Source of the DNA: a virus
Virus record (IMG/VR): IMGVR_UViG_3300007346_000136
Span: 1-30,306 of that record
Reading direction: 5' to 3' (one strand)
Length of the DNA: 30,306 bases
Positions 23,567 to 28,819 of the stretch are shown piece after piece. Every line of letters starts with the position of its first letter. Within the stretch, counting starts at the first letter, position 1. The position numbers were made by a program, and so were the translations under genes. The notes beneath the pieces were generated by a model. That model did not search any database. It had not been told where the DNA came from and saw nothing but the letters and a program-made list of their open reading frames with translations.

Positions 23567-24643
23567 TTAAACTAACAACGCAAGATTCTTAACAGCCCAG
23601 TCACGTAAGTCAGCATTGTTCTTCGCCAACTTGCACGTACGCTTGGACTCAAACGCCATCGAATAGAAGCACGACTGCACTTCCTCCGACCGTACTCTCT
23701 TCACAAACTTCATAAACTGAGACAGGTCATCCTGTGTCTCGATGGTATCCACCGCATTGAACATCATCAGAAACAACGCAGCGGGTTTCTCAGGTAGCTG
23801 CACAGTTTCAGGGTTAGCGATGACATCCGTAATACTCGTCAACTCTTTCTCCATCGACATAAAGGCAGAGATACCCTCAGCGAATGGCGCACCTGCCAGC
23901 CCAGCTAACGCAGCTTGCGTGACATAAGATCCCAACTTGTCACGGTTCTTGATGACCTCATCCGCGCCAACCAAAGATCGTGGTGTGACGAATGATGTGA
24001 TGGGCTTCGTCGGATTAAAGATATATGGGTTGTTCATCTGATCCCCGTCGAGATACGACGCGAGACTGCTCGGGTTCATCGCTACCCAAGCACGAACAAT
24101 ACGGGAGACACCATTATCTGTTGCCCACAGATTCCAACGCTTCGCATCGGGCTTACGAACATTGACCACACACAGACGATTAAGCACGTGCGCTGACATC
24201 GTATCGCCCACACCATCAGAGACGTTATTACCCGTTGCGAATACGATAGACCCAGCCGGTAACTTCACATCACCGACCGTTCGCTCCAACATCAGGCGAG
24301 TAAAGATAACCTGCAACAACTTGTTTGCCTTGGTGATCTCGTCAAGCATGATGACTTTGGGCTTCGGATCATGCAGACGGAATAGCTCGGACACATAAGA
24401 CTCCAACGCCTTAGTCTCGTGGTTCGGTATCCGCATCGTTACGTCGGACACATCCAATACAGGACAGTCTGCATAGATATAGTCATACCCATTACCTAAC
24501 ACTACCTGCAAATTCTTCAACACCGTTGACTTGCCAATGCCGGGTTCGCCACGCAGCATCACCGTTCGATGATGTCCAATCGTGGCAATCAAGTTCGGAA
24601 CGTCGTTCAGTTCCACTGCGTTATTAAAGTTAATCGTAGCCAT
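23567..24643 (-). CDS. MoxR/CobS-like AAA+ ATPase
   Basis: 358 residues. Walker A GEPGIGKST (32-40), Walker B KVIMLDEITKA (D101, E102), sensor 1 VFATGNN (134-140) and a likely arginine finger in HVLNRL (R156) define a complete AAA+ module; the C-terminal 150 residues are helical. The MoxR/CobS class usually partners a VWA protein, and the next gene encodes exactly that, 11 bases away. Phages of several groups carry 'cobS' homologues whose function is unsettled. The start has GAGGTGTGGT before ATG, directly after palindrome copy B. The phage probably uses the pair to remodel a host or virion complex; that is inference. Confidence 0.9.
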   Translation of the reverse strand: MATINFNNAVELNDVPNLIATIGHHRTVMLRGEPGIGKSTVLKNLQVVLGNGYDYIYADCPVLDVSDVTMRIPNHETKALESYVSELFRLHDPKPKVIMLDEITKANKLLQVIFTRLMLERTVGDVKLPAGSIVFATGNNVSDGVGDTMSAHVLNRLCVVNVRKPDAKRWNLWATDNGVSRIVRAWVAMNPSSLASYLDGDQMNNPYIFNPTKPITSFVTPRSLVGADEVIKNRDKLGSYVTQAALAGLAGAPFAEGISAFMSMEKELTSITDVIANPETVQLPEKPAALFLMMFNAVDTIETQDDLSQFMKFVKRVRSEEVQSCFYSMAFESKRTCKLAKNNADLRDWAVKNLALLV

Positions 24644-24654
24644 ACCACACCTCA

Positions 24655-24668
24655 GTATTAGTTAATAC
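24655..24668 (-). repeat. Palindrome copy B, upstream of the AAA+ gene
   Basis: Core GTATTAGTTAATAC, perfect 6-base arms; outer bases are degenerate on the left. On the leftward strand it is followed at once by GAGGTGTG and the ATG of the AAA+ gene (24643). Confidence 0.85.
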
Positions 24669-24670
24669 GC

Positions 24671-25576
24671 TCACACACCAAACTTGGACAGGATGTCGTC
24701 GATCTCTTCCTTCACCACGACACGCTTGGTGTCGGAGTTCCGTAGTTCCTCGACGCTCAACCCACTTAACACTTTCTCCAATGACGCACGTGCGTCCTCC
24801 AACTTAGAGTCATCCGTCAGATTAAACTTCCTAAATGTTTCACAGAGTTCCTTAGCTCGCTCCAACGTGGAGTCATAAAGTTTTCTACGACGCACCTTGA
24901 GTTCGCCGTTATCCCCCTGCACGACCTCCGTCTCGCAGCAATAACTGATTGACTTCATCACCTCAACCAACTGCTCGGACTGCTTGGACAGAATGTCCTC
25001 GACCATCCGCTTGGCTTGCCTGTTGTAGTGCTTCGCCATATCGTCCACCAATTCCTGCGCTATCTCGCATCGAAAGTCTCCCGTCGGAACCTCGGACTGC
25101 ACCAAGTTCACAGAGAATTTTCTACGTAACTCGGACACATCGGGATACTCACTCCGATCAAACATATCGCCCTGCACGAACGCCATATTCGCCACGATGG
25201 ACGGATACTTATTTAAGAAGTCATCCACCAACTCATTAAACTTCGCCTCGTGCTCGGCATACTCTTTATGGAAGCGAGCGAGATTGATGACAGGTAGTAG
25301 GCGTTGCGATCCCGCCCAGTCATACGTCGCTCGCTGCACCCAGTTATAGATCGTCTGGCGATAGTTCAGTACCGCCTTGTGCTCGTGGTTCTTAGCCAAA
25401 AGATTTTTCATAAACTTGCCTGAGTCTCGGTCAGCTTTCTTGGCAGCAGTCACCTCGTCGCTGATCTCTCGACTCGTCACCGTCGCGTTCCATACGTGCG
25501 ACTCGACCGACACCAACACACACGATGACGCAAGAGAAGTAATGTGTTGGGGCTTAGTTAATAAGTTCGTTTCCAT
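24671..25576 (-). CDS. DUF3150-like protein associated with AAA+/VWA pair
   Basis: 301 residues from the ATG at 25576; the in-frame GTG at 25588 lies in the ribosome site itself (GTGAGGTGTGAGATG). The protein is mostly helical: SLASSCVLVSVESHVWNATV near the start, then ISDEVTAAKKADRDSGKFMK, a Trp-containing middle (YNWVQRATYDWAGSQRLLP) and a charged coiled-coil C-terminus. The layout resembles DUF3150, a family found next to CobS-type ATPases in phages and bacteria; its function is unknown. Gene order DUF3150, AAA+, VWA suggests one complex. The assignment is from memory of the family pattern and needs a profile search. Confidence 0.62.
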   Translation of the reverse strand: METNLLTKPQHITSLASSCVLVSVESHVWNATVTSREISDEVTAAKKADRDSGKFMKNLLAKNHEHKAVLNYRQTIYNWVQRATYDWAGSQRLLPVINLARFHKEYAEHEAKFNELVDDFLNKYPSIVANMAFVQGDMFDRSEYPDVSELRRKFSVNLVQSEVPTGDFRCEIAQELVDDMAKHYNRQAKRMVEDILSKQSEQLVEVMKSISYCCETEVVQGDNGELKVRRRKLYDSTLERAKELCETFRKFNLTDDSKLEDARASLEKVLSGLSVEELRNSDTKRVVVKEEIDDILSKFGV

Positions 25577-25589
25577 CTCACACCTCACA

Positions 25590-25603
25590 GTATTATTTAA
25601 TAC
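25590..25603 (-). repeat. Palindrome copy C, upstream of the DUF3150-like gene
   Basis: Core GTATTATTTAATAC, arms as in the other copies but centre TT. It encodes the end (K-R-I-K, stop) of the 56-residue gene and is followed on the leftward strand by TGTGAGGTGTGAG and the ATG at 25576. Confidence 0.85.
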
Positions 25604-25763
25604 GCTTGTTTAGTTTCTCGATCCGTTCCTGCAAATACCTACGCCAAGCATCTTCGGCTATACATTTAGACCCGATCTCTCGGCGTAAGTTCCGCAGTTC
25701 CTTCAACTTTTCTTCACTTTTTTTGAGTTCCTTGGACAGGTTCTCAATGTTGTCCTCGATCAT
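25593..25763 (-). CDS. 56-residue coiled-coil protein
   Basis: An open frame too short for a 60-codon cut-off: starts MIEDNIENLSKELKKSEEKL and continues as an uninterrupted charged helix to QERIEKLNKRIK. Its ATG overlaps the stop of the 84-residue gene as ATGA. Heptad-like Leu/Ile spacing suggests it dimerises or binds another coiled coil, perhaps the DUF3150-like neighbour (inference). Its last codons and stop are formed by palindrome C. Confidence 0.7.
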   Translation of the reverse strand: MIEDNIENLSKELKKSEEKLKELRNLRREIGSKCIAEDAWRRYLQERIEKLNKRIK

Positions 25764-26014
25764 CTCTCGTCCTCGTACTCCGGATCATCGTCCACACCGA
25801 ACGCATACCCGTACTCTTCGACCAACTCTTCCATCGAAAAGTTCTCGAACCCCTTGAACCCGCCACGTAAGTAACTGTCCAACACGTTCGTGTCTTGGTA
25901 GTGCATCTCATTACGTAAGTAGTGGATCGACTCATCCACCAACGCATCGATCAATTCCTCCCGTGTCATCTCGTTAACGGGTTTGATCTCTCGGATAAAA
26001 ACAAAACTGCTCAT
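25760..26014 (-). CDS. 84-residue acidic hypothetical protein
   Basis: Begins MSSFVFIREIKPVNEMTREE. Helical and acidic (LIDALVDESIHYLRNEMHYQ; FSMEELVEEYGYAFGVDDDP). No domain recognised. GGAGGTGAAGTT precedes the ATG, immediately following palindrome copy D, and the ATG overlaps the previous stop as ATGA. Its strong negative charge could mimic DNA, as anti-restriction proteins do, but nothing more specific supports that. Confidence 0.65.
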   Translation of the reverse strand: MSSFVFIREIKPVNEMTREELIDALVDESIHYLRNEMHYQDTNVLDSYLRGGFKGFENFSMEELVEEYGYAFGVDDDPEYEDER

Positions 26015-26223
26015 AACTTCACCTCCGTATTAGTTAATACGCCACACGCCTCGATGAATCGGTCTCGATCAAAGCGTGGGTTTGTCCGCTCCAACGCATT
26101 GGCAACGTGCCGCGCAGTCAGTCGATGCTGATCGGCATACTTGTCCTGCGACTCCAAACTGCCCGACTGAATGAGCGACCCGTAGATCGCTCGCGCTATC
26201 AACTCGTAATCTTTTCTACTCAT
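26011..26223 (-). CDS. 70-residue small phage protein
   Basis: Start placed at the ATG at 26223, 7 bases after GAGGTG; an in-frame GTG at 26232 is within that site. Sequence: MSRKDYELIARAIYGSLIQS at the N-terminus, then ADQHRLTARHVANALERTNP. This 'MSRKDYELIA-x-A' type of small helical protein recurs in phage early regions; function unknown. Its C-terminus, GVLTNTEVKL, is largely encoded by palindrome D, so the repeat has been absorbed into the reading frame. Confidence 0.68.
   Translation of the reverse strand: MSRKDYELIARAIYGSLIQSGSLESQDKYADQHRLTARHVANALERTNPRFDRDRFIEACGVLTNTEVKL
26026..26041 (-). repeat. Palindrome copy D
   Basis: CGTATTAGTTAATACG, 7-base arms around GT. It encodes V-L-T-N-T near the end of the 26011 gene and on the leftward strand runs straight into the GGAGGTG ribosome site of the 26014 gene. 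Confidence 0.9.
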
Positions 26224-26228
26224 CACAC

Positions 26229-26420
26229 TCACCTCGCTACTTTGTTAAGACACAGCAATAAATTCTTATCCGACACCACCACATAGTTCGACTTGTGCAT
26301 CGGCACGATGGTGTGCCGTACTTTTCTCGCATCGTCCTCGCCACAACGTAGGCAGGTTACGTATCCCGCCTCGTGCCGCTTGGTTGCGACCTCTTCTATC
26401 TGACACTTCACGCAATACAT
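26229..26420 (-). CDS. 63-residue zinc-ribbon protein
   Basis: Two CxxC knuckles, C3-x2-C6 and C23-x2-C26, make a zinc ribbon. The rest, RKVRHTIVPMHKSNYVVVSD, recalls a common small phage zinc protein with 'HT-x-VP-x-HKSNY'. It may bind nucleic acid or a host protein; role unknown. It is the first gene of the leftward operon after the long non-coding region. A GGAG lies about 9 bases upstream of the ATG. Confidence 0.75.
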   Translation of the reverse strand: MYCVKCQIEEVATKRHEAGYVTCLRCGEDDARKVRHTIVPMHKSNYVVVSDKNLLLCLNKVAR

Positions 26421-26429
26421 AGTTCACGC

Positions 26430-26930
26430 TCCGTTGGCCAAACCTCGACTGAAAATAAATACTCATCGCCTAATGGAATAAACACTCACGCAGGGTCGGG
26501 GTTACCAACCCTGCTAGGCTGCTCACTCGTTCATCACGGCTCACAACTTTGTAGGCAGATACTCGGGCACGGGGAATCCCGTCTTTGCCCTACCGCTGCC
26601 GGATGTACATTGCCCATCCGTATCGGCTGTGGGTTGCGTTACCTAGAACGTTCGGGAATCACATAGCGAGTAGGCTTGTCAGCGCGGTTTCTAATTAGCG
26701 TATTAGTTAATACGCTCGCGCCCCGTTGCCATCTTTTGCACTCGCCCCGTCGTTCGACTTGTCGTGCAGCAACCCTGTAGCGTTGGGGAAGTACGTTCCC
26801 GAGTCACGCTCACTCGTCACCCTTGATATGGGGACACCGTACCTTGCCATCGGTACGTCGCGGCTCTACCCACCGCGCCTTCGACCACTACCGGCTTTCG
26901 GCTTGTGGTATCGGAGACTGACTGAAACAC
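26430..26930 (-). ncRNA. Candidate large structured RNA or operon leader
   Basis: No convincing gene here, but many GC-rich hairpins (+ strand coordinates): 26490-26496/26508-26514 (7 bp); 26565-26568/26587-26590 enclosing 26569-26573/26578-26582; 26600-26605/26615-26620 (6 bp); 26786-26790/26796-26800; 26800-26804/26812-26816; 26838-26843/26852-26857 (6 bp); 26859-26863/26873-26877; 26884-26888/26905-26909. Two halves share motifs: GCTCACTCGT at 26521 and 26808, CAACCCTG at 26506 and 26770. The leftward strand is proposed because the promoter-like element at 27000-27028 would transcribe into it and the next leftward gene follows. I do not recognise a known class; GOLLD or ROOL-like phage RNAs are analogues in style only. 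Confidence 0.45.
26697..26716 (-). repeat. Palindrome copy E, inside the structured region
   Basis: AGCGTATTAGTTAATACGCT, perfect 9-base arms, identical to copy A. It separates the two hairpin-rich halves of the candidate RNA region. Confidence 0.9.
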
Positions 26931-26946
26931 CGTATTAGTTAATACG
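26931..26946 (-). repeat. Palindrome copy F
   Basis: CGTATTAGTTAATACG, at the right-hand edge of the structured region and about 50 bases downstream (leftward) of the promoter-like element at 27000-27028, a fitting place for an operator or a 5' hairpin. Confidence 0.9.
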
Positions 26947-26999
26947 CTTGGCTTGATCCTGTTTGGCTCGCGCCGTGCGTTTCTGTCCGTCCTATATAT

Positions 27000-27028
27000 T
27001 TAGACAAGTCAAATCCGTATTAGTTCCC
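27000..27028 (-). promoter_or_regulatory. Promoter-like bipartite element, copy 1 (GGGAACTA / CTTGTCTAA)
   Basis: On the leftward strand GGGAACTA (27028-27021), 12 bases, CTTGTCTAA (27008-27000), then an AT-rich ATATAT. Copy 2 at 28505-28533 has both boxes identical and exactly the same spacing. Taking GGGAAC as -35 and TCTAA as part of the -10 gives a spacer of about 17-18 bases. GGAAC/TCTRA-type boxes are typical of ECF sigma promoters rather than sigma-70. Bases 27016-27025 also contain half of the 20-bp palindrome, so a repressor could overlap the -35. Confidence 0.55.
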
Positions 27029-27033
27029 TTGTA

Positions 27034-27061
27034 TTGATAGATTTTTGATGTTTTTTATGAT
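27034..27061 (+). promoter_or_regulatory. Possible rightward sigma-70 promoter
   Basis: TTGATA (27034-27039), 16 bases, TATGAT (27056-27061): each box differs from consensus at one base. No gene follows rightward for over 1.7 kb, so it may drive an RNA across the iteron region (origin transcription) or be chance in an AT-rich stretch. Confidence 0.3.
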
Positions 27062-27126
27062 GTTTATCATTCGCGGTAGCCGGCTTTTGCAACTCGGTAA
27101 AAGCTGCGTCATTCTTGGATGTTTTC

Positions 27127-27142
27127 CGTATTAGTTAATACG
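27127..27142 (-). repeat. Palindrome copy G, beside the iteron array
   Basis: CGTATTAGTTAATACG, 7-base arms around GT, 19 bases before the first TGTTCC iteron. Confidence 0.9.
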
Positions 27143-27160
27143 CTTGGATGCACAAAAGTT

Positions 27161-27566
27161 TGTTCCATTTGTTCCACGTGTTCCAACAGGTGCGATTGGG
27201 ATTATGGAACAAGGTTCGGGATGGTCGATGTTGGGGGTGGAATCGCAAGTCGTTGATTTTGCTAGGTGTCGTGTTCCGTAGTAGGTCTTATTATTATTAT
27301 TATTTTTATAAAAATATATATATGTAGAGGTTTTGTTCCAATGTTCCAAGGTTTTAGATAATGACTTCCCTGAGCCTGACTTTGTGGGCGGGAGAGAAGC
27401 ACTGCGTGACCCCCCTCATCCTGACTGATCCTCGCCCAGACTCTGCATACTATTTTGGAACATTGGAACAAATGGAACAAAACATCACTTTTCCCAGCAG
27501 AATCAAATACTTATCTTGTTCCAACGTCAAAGAATTCCTTGGAACAAAACCGAACTTTTTGGAACA
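27161..27566. other. Candidate replication origin: 13 TGTTCC/GGAACA iterons around an AT-rich tract
   Basis: TGTTCC starts at 27161, 27170, 27179, 27272, 27334, 27342 and 27517; its complement GGAACA starts at 27206, 27457, 27465, 27474, 27541 and 27561. The first three are exactly 9 bases apart. TTTGTTCCAATGTTCCAA near 27332 is matched in inverted order by TTGGAACATTGGAACAAA at 27455. Between the clusters, 27288-27325 is an almost pure A/T tract, suited to strand opening. No gene is visible here. Clustered short iterons plus an AT tract is the usual look of a replication origin; a regulator-binding array is the alternative. Confidence 0.6.
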
Positions 27567-27600
27567 AACTTTTTCTTGACAGGTCAAAAACCTTCATTTA

Positions 27601-27718
27601 GTCTTGCGTAGCAAGACCTCGCGGAAAGAATTCAGCCCTCGCCCGCACCCAACTAGAACTGGCTTCGCTCAAGAATAACTGGCATCACCCAATAGAACTG
27701 GTCTCGCGGAGCGAGACC
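27601..27718. other. Two tight hairpins and a three-copy ACTGG motif
   Basis: GTCTTGC-GTA-GCAAGAC (27601-27617, 7-bp stem) and GGTCTCGC-GGA-GCGAGACC (27700-27718, 8-bp stem) share a design: long stem, three-base loop. Between them AACTGGC/T occurs three times (about 27656, 27677, 27696), at 19-21-base spacing. Neither hairpin is followed by a T-run on either strand. They may be DNA-binding or cruciform sites next to the iterons. Confidence 0.5.
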
Positions 27719-27745
27719 GAATCGAGCGAGATCGACCGCGCACAG

Positions 27746-27777
27746 AAAAGCCCCACCCCGATTGCTCGGGGCAGGGC
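27746..27777 (-). terminator. Rho-independent terminator after the 27806 gene
   Basis: Leftward strand: GCCC outer and CCCCG inner stem (27774-27777, 27767-27771) pair with CGGGG and GGGC (27756-27760, 27750-27753) around a 6-base loop, followed by TTTT (27749-27746). It lies about 30 bases beyond the stop at 27806 and makes that gene a separate unit. Confidence 0.8.
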
Positions 27778-27780
27778 GTG

Positions 27781-27798
27781 GCGTATTAAGTAATACGC
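27781..27798 (-). repeat. Palindrome copy H, between stop codon and terminator
   Basis: GCGTATTAAGTAATACGC, perfect 8-base arms; centre AG instead of GT. Lies between the stop of the 27806 gene and its terminator. Confidence 0.9.
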
Positions 27799-27805
27799 TG
27801 TCGGG

Positions 27806-28456
27806 TTACTTAGTGGCGATTGGCTTGCCTTGCGAGACGTAGGGACGCGCCGCCTTAACAAGAGCATCTAACCCGTTAAGTAAGGCGAGCGCACCTGTCG
27901 GGTTTTTCTCGGACAGAATCTGCAGCGCCTCAGTGACTAGCGCGAGCGTACCTGTCGGGTCGGGTAGGGTTTCAGACTTAGTGGCGCCGTCTCCCGCCTC
28001 AGGCGCATCGCTAGCGCGTGGGATCAGTTTGGTTACATTCTGTCGAAATGCGACCCGCACATAGTCTTGCGCCGCCTTGCGGATTTTCGCGCCGTTGAAC
28101 GATAGCAATTCTTTTGCCGCCTTGTTGTCCATCGCCCACGTATCATAATTAAAGTCTTCCGGATGGGTCTCGGCACTCACCGCCACTGGCTCTACAGTCT
28201 TGTCATCGGACAGGCGCACAAGGCGCGGCGCGTTGAAATAAGCCTGCGCGAAAATAGCGCGCGCCTCAGTATCGAACGCGACCCACTCAGCAGACTTGGT
28301 AACCTTGTCGATCTCCGCTTGTGTCGTATCCACCTCAAACAGTAGCGGGACAGTGCAGCGCAAGTCAGCGTAGGCTTGAGCCTGTGAGATTCCACCCGTC
28401 GCGATGGTGTTCAGGTTGGCGAGAATGATGTTGTAAATTTCGGTCTGGTTGTTCAT
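27806..28456 (-). CDS. 216-residue hypothetical protein with own promoter and terminator
   Basis: Not recognised. Mostly helical: MNNQTEIYNIILANLNTIAT, then ARAIFAQAYFNAPRLVRLSD, AAKELLSFNGAKIRKAAQDY. The C-terminus contains a 19-residue duplication (DPTGTLALVTEALQ / NPTGALALLNGLDA). The DNA looks more GC-rich than its neighbours. It is flanked by a promoter-like element (28505-28533), palindromes H and I, and a terminator, so it is a stand-alone leftward unit inside the control region. That placement is typical of an early-expressed host-takeover gene or a cargo gene (inference). The protein has no cysteine-rich, membrane or signal features. Confidence 0.7.
   Translation of the reverse strand: MNNQTEIYNIILANLNTIATGGISQAQAYADLRCTVPLLFEVDTTQAEIDKVTKSAEWVAFDTEARAIFAQAYFNAPRLVRLSDDKTVEPVAVSAETHPEDFNYDTWAMDNKAAKELLSFNGAKIRKAAQDYVRVAFRQNVTKLIPRASDAPEAGDGATKSETLPDPTGTLALVTEALQILSEKNPTGALALLNGLDALVKAARPYVSQGKPIATK
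27885..27960 (-). repeat. 57-bp in-frame internal duplication
   Basis: GCGAGCG[CT]ACCTGTCGGGT occurs at 27885-27903 and 27942-27960, 57 bases apart, i.e. 19 codons. It encodes the repeated [DN]PTG[TA]LAL segment of the 216-residue protein. Confidence 0.75.
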
Positions 28457-28504
28457 CTTTTCGATCCTCAGTTAGCGGCGCGGGTTTGCGCCGGTTTCAT
28501 AGAA

Positions 28505-28533
28505 TTAGACAAGGCGGGTTTCCGATAGTTCCC
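28505..28533 (-). promoter_or_regulatory. Promoter-like bipartite element, copy 2
   Basis: Leftward strand: GGGAACTA (28533-28526), 12 bases, CTTGTCTAA (28513-28505), then TTCTATGAAACCGG, which also resembles the bases after copy 1. The ATG of the 216-residue gene lies about 50 bases further on, so this is a well-placed promoter. Conservation of both boxes and the spacing between two otherwise different sequences is the main evidence. Confidence 0.6.
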
Positions 28534-28568
28534 AATATTTAAAACTTTTTTAGTGGTATTTTCGCTAC

Positions 28569-28588
28569 AGCGTATTAGCTAATACGCT
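28569..28588 (-). repeat. Palindrome copy I, perfect 20-bp dyad
   Basis: AGCGTATTAGCTAATACGCT. Unlike the others it is fully self-complementary through the centre (TAGCTA). It lies about 36 bases upstream of promoter-like copy 2 (leftward) and some 230 bases before the terminase genes (rightward), so it could act on both. Confidence 0.9.
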
Positions 28589-28819
28589 ACTAGGTTGGAT
28601 GAGGCGGGCAGCGAAAAGGCGAAAACCGGACAGGCGACACCCCACCCGTACCCACCCCCACGCTGTCAGTTCGAGACCCCCCTATGCCACCTCTACACTC
28701 GACTCCACACAAACGACATCACATTTTTCAAAATTAGGTCAGACCGACCCCCACCCCCCTAAATATAAAACCCCCCCGGTTGTCTTTTTGGTTCCATACT
28801 GTTTTAATTGATATATATT
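28589..28819. other. Non-coding C-rich stretch upstream of terminase, with G-quadruplex candidate
   Basis: With 28457-28588 this completes a 363-base gap without a gene. The + strand is full of C-runs; at 28640-28659 the sequence ccccacccgtacccaccccc gives, on the other strand, four G-runs with loops of 1, 3 and 1 bases, a compact G-quadruplex pattern. More C5-C7 runs occur at 28749-28778. A weak rightward promoter, TTGTCT (28780-28785), 17 bases, TTTAAT (28803-28808), could serve the terminase genes. No clear terminator. Confidence 0.5.

Noticed and set aside
22311-24643. Reading the AAA+/VWA pair as true cobaltochelatase CobS/CobT
   Set aside because: No CobN or other cobalamin genes are seen, and the VWA protein has an HExxH N-terminus like DUF2201 proteins; only family-level similarity is supported.
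26373-26938. Two rightward open frames (26373-26666, 97 codons; 26726-26938, 70 codons) in the structured region
   Set aside because: No ribosome sites, one overlaps the zinc-ribbon gene, composition (many Cys, Leu, Ser, Gly) is unlike the neighbours, and the DNA is explained better by hairpins.
27576-27581. TTGACA as a rightward -35 box
   Set aside because: No acceptable -10 at 16-18 bases; the box is part of a short TTGAC-AG-GTCAA dyad and no gene follows.
28599-28811. 70-codon rightward frame upstream of terminase
   Set aside because: Basic and Pro/Thr/His-rich from translated C-runs; no start signal or family resemblance.
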